Below, one piece after another: positions 52,901 through 61,610 of a stretch of DNA of 64,000 nt. The stretch covers positions 62,001 to 126,000 of the forward strand of contig CAKUXP010000004.1 in the NCBI GenBank assembly GCA_934700345.1, written 5' to 3'. Each line of letters opens with the position of its first letter. Position 1 is the first letter of the stretch. Source of the stretch: an uncultured Fibrobacter sp. (GTDB lineage Bacteria; Fibrobacterota; Fibrobacteria; Fibrobacterales; Fibrobacteraceae). The notes under the pieces are model-generated. The model was given only the letters and a program-made list of their open reading frames with translations. It had not been told where the DNA came from and searched no databases. The position numbers and the translations under genes were made by a program.

Positions 52901-53640
52901 GGTTCCCTTGATTCACCCCACCATTTTATCGAGTATTTTCTTATTGTATGAAATGCAACTTGAAATACTATAGCATATTTAGATCGACGATTTATTGGAA
53001 TAGAAATAGAGTAACCAGAAAGAGGATAAAAATTTTTACCTATTCGAAAATATCCTTCTAGAGGTTTTTCATCCTTTGATTTTATTTGTATAACAATATC
53101 ATTGTGAGGAAACGACTGAAAGTTTTGAATTAGAAAAGAGCCAACTGAATTTTCAAAAATTTCTTCTTGGTTTGGAACTTTTAAATTTCTATAAAAAGAT
53201 AGTTTTTTATTCAACAAAAACTCAATACTATCAGCAAAGAGTTCCTCTGAAATCTTAGAACATATCGAGTTCACATTATCATTATCAACCCACCACTGCA
53301 AAAAACCAACTAGCATCGATTTTCCACGATAAATAAGAATTACTGAATTTTCTTGCCTATATTGAAAATCGATAATTTTATAATAGTCAGACAAAAAAAA
53401 TTCACAAGAAGTATTTGGATTAACAAAAATTCCTTGAAGAGGTGAACCATTAATTCCCACAGCAACTCTTTTATATTTCCAATCTGAAGGAAAATCCGAT
53501 AAAATTATAGAATCTCCATCTGCGATAGAAAAAATTGTCATAGAATTGTATTTTGGAAAAATAACACTTCCGCTAACATACGAATATGAAGCTATCAAAA
53601 AAAATAGTATAACAAAAAATCGCATAACAAATAAATTCAA
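49906..53640 (-). CDS. Large secreted heparinase II/III-like protein
   Basis: 1244 residues. Signal peptide in M-R-F-F-V-I-L-F-F-L-I-A-S-Y-S; the start is either a TTG overlapping the previous stop or the ATG five codons later (53625). Three parts: a beta-rich N-terminus (to about 360), a helical middle with YGPNGGFSEGMGYAQYVNE near 730-750 as in alpha/alpha-toroid lyases, and a C-terminal beta sandwich with GQAHDQQDNMSFTL and NGFFVQDRGY near 912-940, which matches the H-x-D-x-x-S-F plus D-x-G-x-Y pattern of heparinase II/III C-terminal domains. Suggests a polysaccharide lyase acting outside the cell; the substrate is unknown. Strongly AT-rich. Confidence 0.65.
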   Translation of the reverse strand: MNLFVMRFFVILFFLIASYSYVSGSVIFPKYNSMTIFSIADGDSIILSDFPSDWKYKRVAVGINGSPLQGIFVNPNTSCEFFLSDYYKIIDFQYRQENSVILIYRGKSMLVGFLQWWVDNDNVNSICSKISEELFADSIEFLLNKKLSFYRNLKVPNQEEIFENSVGSFLIQNFQSFPHNDIVIQIKSKDEKPLEGYFRIGKNFYPLSGYSISIPINRRSKYAIVFQVAFHTIRKYSIKWWGESREPKKEKVYSEQNIVGDTIFTSYLFTGEFREIDTLHLKIDKNSLADGKIPSITRYSSIPTEITQRFSEFRFYGTAYEISGKLSNGKKITVALPLGDEYEVGDSIGIFHYSNGVLTDIEIDSVVGNFVYFKTDSFSLFGRWIKKTANKLGKVLGTIGGGIIDGIDKVVSFANRMYDKLINFVCGGFLDGDMWKRLFHMTPDDKRHFVVGEISTAKASKTDSDFERMKVIAMGQLEKLSGSDKKKLDQSKHNLNILLANLIIRKRDSAHTAVRHFIFEMGSEKTSSLIVLKDLKNSKIYPVEKYFLLSSDLTTSAENLLDLLSNCYGAVNLTGYLKTNIKKSTESISGYCKSYFHLWGISTWFQSVFHCGAGIAKGTGPSLADGSLFDMKNFFGEKDDYVLSTTDVLSLAVLLSYYSEEEETKEALGVMFKNSYDALSAWTGFMGAVMLYNNISIKAEAAMALYEYIYSGSLEHFNKLKQGMINHYGPNGGFSEGMGYAQYVNETVPYLMVALRQAMSLGGDDFDLPQGFLNSGEYIRKFSRPVRLGSLSQLIPIEIDDGCTYSPDFYVWGTLTNDKVFYGFAEQFDFDSYVDTTLFLFRFLGLPDEKTMNLMDIEPDLSKLKKLAEIGTNVEADFLDGLGVIKVFSKNDTASISLIAENGILRDMGQAHDQQDNMSFTLASTLNGFFVQDRGYKDFKMFDKYKNYSTHNVIRRLCQEESCEEDDAKGKSLSRSELSQRATAFTGYNTGVMMNLLFSALNDDLAGYGVLRAGGSDAYVEDSVRVLDENDVKLVGFSAHQTTTSDLKLERSIFYFGETLWLVDRFDKDSLVWTVNSKIDSLPKKMAVYFGKQKWDVNAKDTIKVVQNRRREDTDASGILRLNEYSCEINHERLVTLVYPMNKNIEFQMDAVSCPKEIQCFGRKIGDIWQRVVISPQGNSFVFRNAFPGSSDISQWAGIVFGESVDGKTWTVVGNLNGKSNYQKLNDETDLFDLPALKLLWRER

Positions 53641-54074
53641 TTTCTAAAAATTTCAATTGCTAACAAAGAGCATACTAAATTTCCAGTATTTGCATATCGA
53701 TAACAATTCGCACCCACGACATTTGGATTTTTAAAAATGATAGAACTTTGCGCTCTTGTCCCAAAAGCTGTTTGCGTTATAGCTTGAATTTGATTATAGA
53801 ATTCATGTGATTTAGGAAAGATAAAGCGCAAATTTACAGTTGTGGCGTCATCTATCGAGACAAAACCATCCAAAACATCAAAAAAATAAGCTCCATCCTG
53901 AGGACTTATCCCTACAGCAATATGCTGCGCATTTATAAAACAGGCGTCATTAGGTATTCCATTTATAGATATTTTATTTGGAGTATTACACACGACATTT
54001 CCTCCAAATTGATATTCAGAAGCAAATGAATAAACTTCAAAAACCGCAATAAAAATAAACATTAGCAATTTCAT
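53637..54074 (-). CDS. Small secreted protein of unknown function
   Basis: 145 residues with AAAGGA before the ATG and a signal peptide ending YSFAS. Four Cys, beta-rich, no recognised family. A phrase shared in kind with the next protein (VGISPQDGAYFFDVLDGFVSI against VGINGSPLQGIFV) hints at a related beta domain at the start of the large protein. First gene of the minus-strand exported cluster, 15-20 bases behind a good promoter. Confidence 0.65.
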   Translation of the reverse strand: MKLLMFIFIAVFEVYSFASEYQFGGNVVCNTPNKISINGIPNDACFINAQHIAVGISPQDGAYFFDVLDGFVSIDDATTVNLRFIFPKSHEFYNQIQAITQTAFGTRAQSSIIFKNPNVVGANCYRYANTGNLVCSLLAIEIFRN

Positions 54075-54095
54075 AAAATATTTCCTTTGATACCA

Positions 54096-54124
54096 AATTT
54101 AAATACGCAGATTATCATCGTCAA
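54096..54124 (-). promoter_or_regulatory. Sigma-70-like promoter of the minus-strand exported cluster
   Basis: On the minus strand TTGACG (54124-54119), a 17-base spacer and TAAATT (54101-54096), placed so that transcription would begin just before the AAAGGA and ATG at 54074. Confidence 0.6.
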
Positions 54125-54243
54125 GTAAACCCGTTCATGGCAGAAAACGACAAAAAAATCCCCGGAAAACAGTTAATTTTCTAACTTGCGGATTTTCAAC
54201 CCCGCTAGAGTATATTTCCTGGCAGGTTAAATTTACTTGACGA
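54118..54243. repeat. 12-bp inverted repeat across the divergent promoter region
   Basis: tcgtcaagtaaa at 54118-54129 and its exact complement tttacttgacga at 54232-54243. The left copy overlaps the -35 box above; the right copy places a TTGACG on the plus strand ahead of the protease gene. May be paired promoter elements or a shared operator. Confidence 0.6.
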
Positions 54244-54319
54244 CTTAAATTCGCCTTTTGCATTGGAATACTTGAATATCTAATTGCGTAATGATAAAAG
54301 ATATATATATTTAAATGAG

Positions 54320-57300
54320 ATGAACCGTCTGTTGCAAAAAATTATCTATTTATTTTTTGTTGTTGCTTCGTTGGTGGAAGTCGAGGCTTCGCCTCAGGCA
54401 ATTCAATTGTTCAGCGAGAGGCATCGGACGGAATGGAACTGGATTGAATATCGACTGATATTAAAAAATGGTTCGTCTTTTCCTGTTTTAAATCCAGAAA
54501 TCCGTTATTTTGCAAATGATGAATTAAAAAAAGATTCTTTGTTGACTATAGCGATTGATTATCATTCTTATTTGTATCCTGTAAAATCATTTGTGAAAAA
54601 AAATAATCCGTATTTGACGATTTCATTTAAAATAGAAGGCTTGTTATTTGCTCAAGATTCTATTGAAATTCATTTTAGAATGTATAACAAGAATTGGACT
54701 TCAGTAGATTTTTCGAAAGATTGGTCGTTCCAATCTGCAGAAGGAAAAAAAGAGTTACATTACTTTATAGCGGTTTATGATTCCGATAATAATCTTTTGT
54801 GGGGAGGTAATCCGATAACAGGGGAAAGTGTTTCTGATGTGGTTCTTTGGCAAGACAGGAAAAATACGACCATTCCTTTTTATAAGGAAGATTCTTCTAA
54901 GGTCGTACATCCTGGGCGCTTTTGGCTATTAAAGGATTCGCCTCTTTCAAAAAAAGAACGCACTTTGCTGGAAATGAAAAAAATGTCGGTATTAAATGGC
55001 GGGAGATACCAGAAAAAAAATTTTTATTTGATGACGACTCCAGATCTTATCGAAAAAAGAACATTGGATTCGATTCTTTCAAAATTTTATAACGCCATTT
55101 CTGTTGATGATACAACATCTTTGGACTTGAACCTTTCTACAGAAAATTTTGCCGATTCGTTGGATATTGTCGCTAAGTGCTGGCCTGATATATCAATAAA
55201 TGATTGCATAGAAAGTATAAAAGCTTGTGAAATAATAAGGTTACGGCTAGATCGGGGACTTATTTTTGCACCTTTGAGACAAAATTCTATTAGTTGTTTG
55301 GAGCGTAATCGTTTTTTAGAGTTTTTAGAAATAAAGCGGGAAGGCAAGCCGGCAAACGATGCCGGGCGTAACGCTGTAAATATATCTCCCTTGCAAAATG
55401 ATTTACTGTGGCGAAAGGCCTTAAGTGCTGCACAACCATCTAATGATTGGCTTTCGGATGCTGAATATACAGGGAAAAATGTTGTTGTTGGAGTCTATGA
55501 TCAAGGTATTTATTATGGGCATGCTTCTTTTAATGAGTTTGCTCAAAATGGAATTAAGCCGAGAATATATAAAGAAGGGCAGGAGCATTTTGGGGAACAT
55601 GGTACGCATGTTGCTGGGATTATTGGCGGGAATGGTTGGAACCCGGAAAGAAAAGGTCCCTATGTGGAAAACTTCGAGTATCGGGGAGTAGCTCCGAAAG
55701 TTTTGTTTTATTCGGATATAATGAGCATAGAAAACCAAATAGGAAACATTGTCAATCATTCCCATATTGATCTGGGACCTGTAGGCTTTTATTGTAGCGA
55801 TGCGTACTTTACAGATAAAAACTTGTTTGAAAACTGGAAAAATGCGGATTCAACCAACGATTCTTTGTCGAAAACATCGGTATATGCTGCGGGAAATAAT
55901 GGCGGGACGGTACATCAGTACGGTAAAAATATAGGTTATCATTCCATCCTGGCTAATTCAAAAAATTCTATAACAGTTGGAAACTTTTCTAGCTTTACGG
56001 GATTGCGTGAATCGCATTCTAGTATGGGACCGACTTGGGATGGACGGATTAAGCCTGATGTAATGGCTCCAGGGTCTAGCGTTCAGTATTCTTTTTCTGC
56101 CGAAAATCCGTTGCGTATAAACTTAAAGAGAATTCAAGTTTATGACGGGAAAACTAAAAAATTAAAATTTAATATGAAATTTGATTTGAAAAATTGGAAA
56201 CCGAGTGGGTATTATGCGTCAACAGGTTTTAAAATCTTTCAAGAAAAAAATGAAAATGTCTTTCAAATTGTCGAAGATAGGATTTTGGATGAATTCGGAA
56301 ATCGCCCGTCAGAGTCTTTTTATAATTGGAAAATCGGTGATTTTGATGGAAAAGATAGTATTTATGTTGAAAGAGGCGATTCGATTGTGGTTGAAGCTAA
56401 ATATGTTTCTGGAAATTTGGTAAAGCCTTTAATAAAATCCGTTCTTTATTTTGAAAATATAAATAAGTCGTTTTTAATGAATTTTGCAAATGAAAAAGGT
56501 TCATTCTCTTTAGATTATTTAAAAACCTCTTTTACTTGGGATGGTTTGTCTGTAAACACAAAGAACATTCAACTTAATCTTGTATATGATTTAGGCGTTT
56601 TTTCGAGCGTTCCCTGTGATGAAAAAGGTGGTTCTTGTTATAGGGAAATGGCGGGGACTTCTATGTCTGCTCCGTATGTTTCTGGAATAGCCGCTTTAAT
56701 GTATCAGCGGTTCTCGATATTGACCGGGAAATCCTTGGTGGAAAAATCTTTGCGTAATTCAACGGTCAAGGCGATTCTTATTCATTCTGCGAGTGATATG
56801 GAAGATTCCGATGAAGCCCATTTTGACAATAATCCTGATATCACGGCTGCGATGCATGATGGAACCGTTTATTATACGCCCTATGGAAAAGGTCCTGATT
56901 TTGCCACAGGTTGGGGGTGTGTAGATGCAAAATCTGCTTTGGATGTAATCAACGATTATGATTCCGCAAAAAAGGAATTCCGCCGTATTCGAGAGTTTAG
57001 TTTAGGAAATGGCAAAGAAATGCATTGGACTTTTAATGTGCCCGCAGGAATGCCAAAAATTCGTCAAACTCTTGTATGGGATGATGCTCCCGGACTATCC
57101 CAAAATGCAAATCGAAAAATGTATTTATCTCCTAAACTAGTTAATGATTTAGATTTGTATTTAATATCTCCGTCGGGAAAATTCTATTTTCCTTGGAAAT
57201 TGGAACCTCTTCCCACGGATAATATAGATATATCGGGTGCAGTAATTGAAGATGCCTCTCGTAAATCCGGTCTAGAAAATATACGAGAAGCAAGTGTTAA

Positions 57301-57856
57301 GAACGCATATCGGGATTGCGGTAAGAATAATTCATTGGATTACAAGTGCTTCGATCATTTAAATAATGTTGAAGTTGTCGATGTGGAATCTCCAGAAGCG
57401 GGAATTTGGCAGGTTGTGGTTATGGGAAGAAATATTGTATTTGGAAACGACGAATCAAAAACAGAACAGATTGCTTCATTGGTAAGCGATTACGCATTGA
57501 GTAATTCTGAATGCCAAATATCTCATCCATACTCTCCACAGAGTGAATTGGTATGTGAATATCCGTTAGGGAAAAATCTTGTATCCTATGTGTTTTTTGA
57601 CAAACGGACTTTTGTAGGCGCAGGCGATACGATATGTTTGTATGATGGGGAAAAAAGAAAGATTGGTTCTTATACCGGTAATGAACTTGCCGGTAAAAGA
57701 ATTCAAGTGAAATCCAATATTTTAAAAGTTTTGCTGAAAAGCGATAACGACGAACATCAGGGTTGGGGATTTGCTATTTCAAAAATTGAACGAATTCCAA
57801 GTTCTCTTTTGCGGTTGCCTTTTGATGCAATCCAAAAAATAAAGGCACTCCCATGA
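54320..57856 (+). CDS. Secreted subtilisin-like (S8) protease with PPC-like and CUB-like C-terminus
   Basis: 1178 residues from the ATG before the signal peptide M-N-R-L-L-Q-K-I-I-Y-L-F-F (an upstream TTG in frame is less likely). Catalytic triad: Asp in VVGVYDQGI near 392, His in HGTHVAGIIGG near 427, Ser in GTSMSAPYVSG near 779; oxyanion Asn in AAGNNGG near 523. About 190 extra residues sit between APGSS and the Ser motif. After the protease come a jelly-roll part (VNDLDLYLISPSGK ... NNVEVVDVESPEAG) and a CUB-like end (GDTICLYDGEKRKIGSY, then HQGWGFAISKI). Overlaps the next gene (ATGA). Confidence 0.88.
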   Translation: MNRLLQKIIYLFFVVASLVEVEASPQAIQLFSERHRTEWNWIEYRLILKNGSSFPVLNPEIRYFANDELKKDSLLTIAIDYHSYLYPVKSFVKKNNPYLTISFKIEGLLFAQDSIEIHFRMYNKNWTSVDFSKDWSFQSAEGKKELHYFIAVYDSDNNLLWGGNPITGESVSDVVLWQDRKNTTIPFYKEDSSKVVHPGRFWLLKDSPLSKKERTLLEMKKMSVLNGGRYQKKNFYLMTTPDLIEKRTLDSILSKFYNAISVDDTTSLDLNLSTENFADSLDIVAKCWPDISINDCIESIKACEIIRLRLDRGLIFAPLRQNSISCLERNRFLEFLEIKREGKPANDAGRNAVNISPLQNDLLWRKALSAAQPSNDWLSDAEYTGKNVVVGVYDQGIYYGHASFNEFAQNGIKPRIYKEGQEHFGEHGTHVAGIIGGNGWNPERKGPYVENFEYRGVAPKVLFYSDIMSIENQIGNIVNHSHIDLGPVGFYCSDAYFTDKNLFENWKNADSTNDSLSKTSVYAAGNNGGTVHQYGKNIGYHSILANSKNSITVGNFSSFTGLRESHSSMGPTWDGRIKPDVMAPGSSVQYSFSAENPLRINLKRIQVYDGKTKKLKFNMKFDLKNWKPSGYYASTGFKIFQEKNENVFQIVEDRILDEFGNRPSESFYNWKIGDFDGKDSIYVERGDSIVVEAKYVSGNLVKPLIKSVLYFENINKSFLMNFANEKGSFSLDYLKTSFTWDGLSVNTKNIQLNLVYDLGVFSSVPCDEKGGSCYREMAGTSMSAPYVSGIAALMYQRFSILTGKSLVEKSLRNSTVKAILIHSASDMEDSDEAHFDNNPDITAAMHDGTVYYTPYGKGPDFATGWGCVDAKSALDVINDYDSAKKEFRRIREFSLGNGKEMHWTFNVPAGMPKIRQTLVWDDAPGLSQNANRKMYLSPKLVNDLDLYLISPSGKFYFPWKLEPLPTDNIDISGAVIEDASRKSGLENIREASVKNAYRDCGKNNSLDYKCFDHLNNVEVVDVESPEAGIWQVVVMGRNIVFGNDESKTEQIASLVSDYALSNSECQISHPYSPQSELVCEYPLGKNLVSYVFFDKRTFVGAGDTICLYDGEKRKIGSYTGNELAGKRIQVKSNILKVLLKSDNDEHQGWGFAISKIERIPSSLLRLPFDAIQKIKALP

Positions 57857-58713
57857 AAAATTTTTTAATTTTTTTGATTCTTGTATCAAGCCTATTTGCG
57901 GATTCTTGGGAATCTTGGATGGTGACGGATGACAACGCCTATTCTTGGTTCGCCGAAAATTTATTGCAAAGTCCAGCTTGCATAGGCCCGGATACGATTT
58001 GCAAACAGAATTTCACTTGGATTCCTCCCGATGAACAAAAAGGAACTTATTTCATTGGAGATTCAAAGGCTCGGAAATTTCTTATAAAAATAAATGACGC
58101 TATGGCGACGCCAGATTCTTTCTGGATTTCTAATTATTGGGCGGTTGAAGATTCTTTGGATAAAGAAGTTGTTCGAAAAGATGTTGTAAATCTATCCGAT
58201 TTTACTTTGCTTCCGTTTGATTCCTTGCATCATGAATACAATTTACTAGAATGGATGCGGAAACGCCCACCACTAGAAGACTTTCAAGATTTTGGTGTTG
58301 ACAAAATCGGTCTGTCGCTTGATTTTATCTATCGAAAAGATTCAAGTTATTTCGCTTATTGCAATTTTATGATTGTCAATAGTTGCCTGTGCGACGAAGA
58401 TTTTTATCAGCAATATGGCGATAATTATGGCTGTGGAGTATCGTCTTTCTATGTATTGGAAAACTGTCTATATCGGCAAATTGATTCGCAGACCGTAACT
58501 TCTTTGGATTTCTTAAAAACGTTTTCAACTTTGCAAAAAAAAGACTACGCCCGTTTTGTGGGAGGCTGCCCTGTTGGAATTCCAAATGTCGTTAAACATA
58601 TCAATCCTCGAAAAAATGCAATTCCATATAAAGTAAATGGAACGCATTATTTTGGAAATGCTTCTTCTGTAGTGATTCGAAATGCGGAAGTAGAAACTCA
58701 TCTCAAAAAATGA
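57853..58713 (+). CDS. Secreted Cys-rich protein of unknown function
   Basis: 286 residues; signal peptide M-K-N-F-L-I-F-L-I-L-V-S-S-L-F-A. Nine or ten Cys, including CIGPDTIC and a cluster SCLCDEDFYQQYGDNYGCG, implying disulfides outside the cell. Many aromatic residues in the N-terminal 60 positions. No family recognised. Its start overlaps the protease stop, so the two are made together; it may be a substrate, inhibitor or partner of the protease. Confidence 0.7.
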   Translation: MKNFLIFLILVSSLFADSWESWMVTDDNAYSWFAENLLQSPACIGPDTICKQNFTWIPPDEQKGTYFIGDSKARKFLIKINDAMATPDSFWISNYWAVEDSLDKEVVRKDVVNLSDFTLLPFDSLHHEYNLLEWMRKRPPLEDFQDFGVDKIGLSLDFIYRKDSSYFAYCNFMIVNSCLCDEDFYQQYGDNYGCGVSSFYVLENCLYRQIDSQTVTSLDFLKTFSTLQKKDYARFVGGCPVGIPNVVKHINPRKNAIPYKVNGTHYFGNASSVVIRNAEVETHLKK

Positions 58714-58721
58714 GGTCTTTT

Positions 58722-59168
58722 ATGAAAAAATTAATTTCATTCATGTTCTTTTTTGTTTTTCTTCGTCCTTTATGGTCGACGGAAATCTGCAATATAAAAG
58801 GTTCGTGGAAAGGTATTCCAGAGGAATCCTGTACGCAGACAGGTTTTGTCTGTCATCTTGGTTTTGATGTGAACAACGAACAAAATGTCATTTCTTTTTA
58901 TCTAGGTTCCGATTCAACGTGCCAATCTCTTTTGGATACTCGCTTTAAAACGATTCGAGTGACTGACGACTCAAAAATAAACACACTCCGATTATCGCTC
59001 ATCGAAAGTGAGGAATTTCATACGGATGTTCTGAGTATGGTCTTGGCAAGTTCAATCGCATTGTCGGCATCGAATAATAAAAAGCTAGTTTCCGTTATCT
59101 ACCATCAGGTGTCAAAAGATGAATATGGTGGAATCCGTCTCCAAAGTATTGGAATCGTTGGAAATTAG
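58722..59168 (+). CDS. Small secreted protein of unknown function
   Basis: 148 residues from the ATG at 58722, which has GAGG upstream; an ATG at 58710 overlapping the previous stop is the alternative. Signal peptide M-K-K-L-I-S-F-M-F-F-F-V-F-L ending LWSTE. Four Cys in the first half (C-N-I ... SCTQTGFVC) and a predicted beta fold. No family recognised. Third gene of the protease cluster. Confidence 0.65.
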   Translation: MKKLISFMFFFVFLRPLWSTEICNIKGSWKGIPEESCTQTGFVCHLGFDVNNEQNVISFYLGSDSTCQSLLDTRFKTIRVTDDSKINTLRLSLIESEEFHTDVLSMVLASSIALSASNNKKLVSVIYHQVSKDEYGGIRLQSIGIVGN

Positions 59169-59342
59169 GTACACAAGAAGTTTAAAAAAGTCAGGAATTC
59201 TGAACACGAACAACGGCATAGAAATCTGTGTTCGCTGATTTGAAGTCAATTTTACGCCTTCACAAGGGCATGTCCAACCTTTCACAATATGTCGGCATCA
59301 AAATAGTAAAAAGAACCAGAAAACAAAGGCAAAAAAACAATC

Positions 59343-59377
59343 AAAAAAAACGCGCCGACAAAACCGCCGAGCGCGCT
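59343..59377 (-). terminator. Intrinsic terminator after the aldolase gene
   Basis: On the minus strand a GC-rich hairpin with outer stem CGCGC/GCGCG, followed by a run of eight T, 26 bases after the stop codon of the aldolase gene. Confidence 0.65.
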
Positions 59378-59402
59378 TCCAAAATTCAAACAAGCGAAAC
59401 GC

Positions 59403-60353
59403 TTAAAGGTTTATCTCGTTCACCATCATCTCGTAGAACTTGCGATACTGATCCTTTTCCGGAGTCTTGCGGAATTCAATCGCCGAGGACGGGTGCAGGT
59501 TCATCGAACCGGTAATCATCTGCGGGATGATGTAGCCCCATTCGTACTTCTGGCGAAGCGGAACGAACAGTTCGGTAATCGCTTCGAGCACCGGACGGAC
59601 ATCGAATTTCGGATTCTTGAGGAAGCTCAGGAGAAGTTCCGTCGTGCAGTTGCCCGCGCCGCGACCCATCCCGGTCACCGTGCAGTCCAGATAATCGATA
59701 TGGTCAATCACCGCCTGGATCGTGTTGCTGAAAGCGAGCTGCTGGTTGTTGTGCCCGTGAAAACCGAACTTTTTCGACTTGACGTGGTCCCGGTAACGCT
59801 TGACGCACTGGTCGATGTCTTCCTGATAGAAGTAGCCGAAAGAATCCACTAGATAGAGAACGTCCGCCTTGCATTCGTGCTCCACCTGGTCTAGGGCCTC
59901 GTCGAGTTCCGGGCCGCGGTCACGGCTTACCGCCATGATGTTCAGGGTCGTTTCAAATCCCAAATCGTGGAAAGTGTTCACCAGATCGATTCCCTTGTCA
60001 ATGTTCTTCACGTAGCTTGCCACGCGGACCATCTGGTACGGGGATTCGGAAGCCGGCTTGATTGCCTTCATGTTCACGCGCCCGACGTCCGCCATCACAG
60101 CGAGCTTTACGGGGCTGTCAATGCCGTCGCGAACCTTCCACAGCAAATCGTCTTCACAAAATTTCCACGGGCCGTATTCCTTCGGGTCGAAAAGCTCCGG
60201 AGAATTCTTGTAGCCCATTTCCATGTAGTCGATACCCGCAGCCGTCAAAAGCTGGTAAAGGCGGCGGACAAATTCCAGGCTGAAATCGTGCTTGTTGACA
60301 AGTCCACCGTCGCGAATCGTGCAATCGAGAACTTTAACCGAAGGATAGTACAT
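59403..60353 (-). CDS. HMGL-like (DRE-TIM) aldolase
   Basis: 316 residues from the ATG at 60351-60353 with AAGGAA upstream. TIM-barrel metallolyase: VLDCTIRDGG near 8-17 carries the D-x-R-D-G pattern with catalytic Arg and metal Asp, and GFHGHNNQQLA near 195-205 gives the two metal His. LDCTVTGMGRGAGN near 223 is the usual closing loop. Related to 4-hydroxy-2-oxovalerate aldolases, but no partner dehydrogenase is adjacent, so the substrate is open. Confidence 0.82.
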   Translation of the reverse strand: MYYPSVKVLDCTIRDGGLVNKHDFSLEFVRRLYQLLTAAGIDYMEMGYKNSPELFDPKEYGPWKFCEDDLLWKVRDGIDSPVKLAVMADVGRVNMKAIKPASESPYQMVRVASYVKNIDKGIDLVNTFHDLGFETTLNIMAVSRDRGPELDEALDQVEHECKADVLYLVDSFGYFYQEDIDQCVKRYRDHVKSKKFGFHGHNNQQLAFSNTIQAVIDHIDYLDCTVTGMGRGAGNCTTELLLSFLKNPKFDVRPVLEAITELFVPLRQKYEWGYIIPQMITGSMNLHPSSAIEFRKTPEKDQYRKFYEMMVNEINL

Positions 60354-60464
60354 TTTGTTTTCCTTTTCCCGCCGAGCGGGATTCCAAGTTGAAAGCAAAG
60401 ATAGATTGCCTCCACGGAATGCCCAAGACAAAAAAAATCGTCATCATTCAAAAAACACCGTTTT

Positions 60465-60629
60465 AACGCATATTTTGCGTTATTTAATAAAAACTTTGCC
60501 AAATTTCATCAATTTTCAATCTCTAAAAAAAATATTTCTCTTTCAAAATACAAAAAATTTCACATTTTCAATCCATCTGGCGGCGTAAAAATTTTCTCTT
60601 TTTAAAATTTCTACGCATATTTTGCGTTA
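60465..60629 (+). promoter_or_regulatory. Two identical 17-base palindromic operators
   Basis: acgcatattttgcgtta occurs at 60466-60482 and again at 60613-60629. The first lies in AACGCA-N5-TGCGTT, a perfect 6-bp palindrome. The copies are 147 bases apart, close to 14 helical turns, and the second ends 21 bases before the Fic-like gene. A half site acgcaaaa is at 61688-61695 before the sulfhydrylase gene. Confidence 0.65.
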
Positions 60630-60650
60630 ATTATTTAAATTTTAATCAAG

Positions 60651-61610
60651 ATGCTTTTTATACACCAATATCCCGACTGGACGAACTTCCGCTATTCCCG
60701 AACGGCGATTATCGACCCGCTCTGTCGCATCCGCTTTTTACAGGGAAAACTGCAGGGAAAAATTTTCTTTGCAAAGGATACCGTGTTTTTGGAATCCATC
60801 AAAATCCGCGACCTAAAGGCTCTCTTCAAAATCGCGGAACGGGAAGAAATTCCAACCATCATCTACCCGGCGCTTCGGAACTTTTCCCTGCCGATGAACG
60901 AAAAGCGCCTGCTTTCCCTCCATGCGGCAATCATCGAGAACGGCGGACGCTATCGCGAAGCAATCGATTTTCCGCAAAGCGAAGCGTTCAAAGGCTTCTG
61001 CGGCGTCCCCTGGGAGCGCATTCCGCAAGAAACGGCAAAGCTTTTCCGGTTTTTCAACGACTCCCAAATGGACGGAATCCTCAAGGCGGGAATCGTCCAT
61101 TTCTGGTTCGGTGCGATCCGTCCGTTTGCATCGGGCAACGGAATCCTTTCGCGGATTCTCTGTGACATGATGATTTCCCGGAGCGAAAATTCCTCCCAGA
61201 GATTTTTTCCCCTTAACGAAGAAATCCTTAGCGACAAGTCCGGCTACTTCGAGGCGCTTTCTGCCGCCGAACGTTCAAATGGAGATATTACGGAATGGAT
61301 TCTGTGGTTTCTTTCCAAAATAGAAGCCGCCCTGGAAACGGCAAAGGAAGAATGGTTGAAGTACTTCGAAACGGCAAGGCGACAACTTTTTCTCGGAAAA
61401 ATTTCATTGACGGAACGCGAACAAAATCTCGTCGGAATTCTGCGGGAAAAGTCCGACAAAAAAATTTCCTCTACAAAATGGGCCGAAATTTCTAGAATTT
61501 CCCATGATTCCGCCTTGCGGGATTTAAACAGCCTTGTAAAAAAAGGAATTCTCGCCAAATCAAACGGAAAAGGTCGAAGCACGAAGTACGAACTTAAGGA
61601 ACTTTCTTAA
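60651..61610 (+). CDS. Fic-fold protein with degenerate active site and C-terminal winged helix
   Basis: 319 residues. Fic core with helix HFWFGAIRPFASGNGILSR near 148-166: the H-P-F-x-(D/E)-G-N-G-R-x-x-R signature has Arg for the catalytic His, Ser for the acidic residue and Ile for the first Arg, so AMP transfer is unlikely. The C-terminal 70 residues form a winged helix (SSTKWAEISRISHDSALRDL ... KGRSTKYEL) as in Fic proteins joined to DNA-binding domains. Best read as a regulator, with the palindromes upstream as likely sites. Possible control of metY next door. Confidence 0.8.
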   Translation: MLFIHQYPDWTNFRYSRTAIIDPLCRIRFLQGKLQGKIFFAKDTVFLESIKIRDLKALFKIAEREEIPTIIYPALRNFSLPMNEKRLLSLHAAIIENGGRYREAIDFPQSEAFKGFCGVPWERIPQETAKLFRFFNDSQMDGILKAGIVHFWFGAIRPFASGNGILSRILCDMMISRSENSSQRFFPLNEEILSDKSGYFEALSAAERSNGDITEWILWFLSKIEAALETAKEEWLKYFETARRQLFLGKISLTEREQNLVGILREKSDKKISSTKWAEISRISHDSALRDLNSLVKKGILAKSNGKGRSTKYELKELS

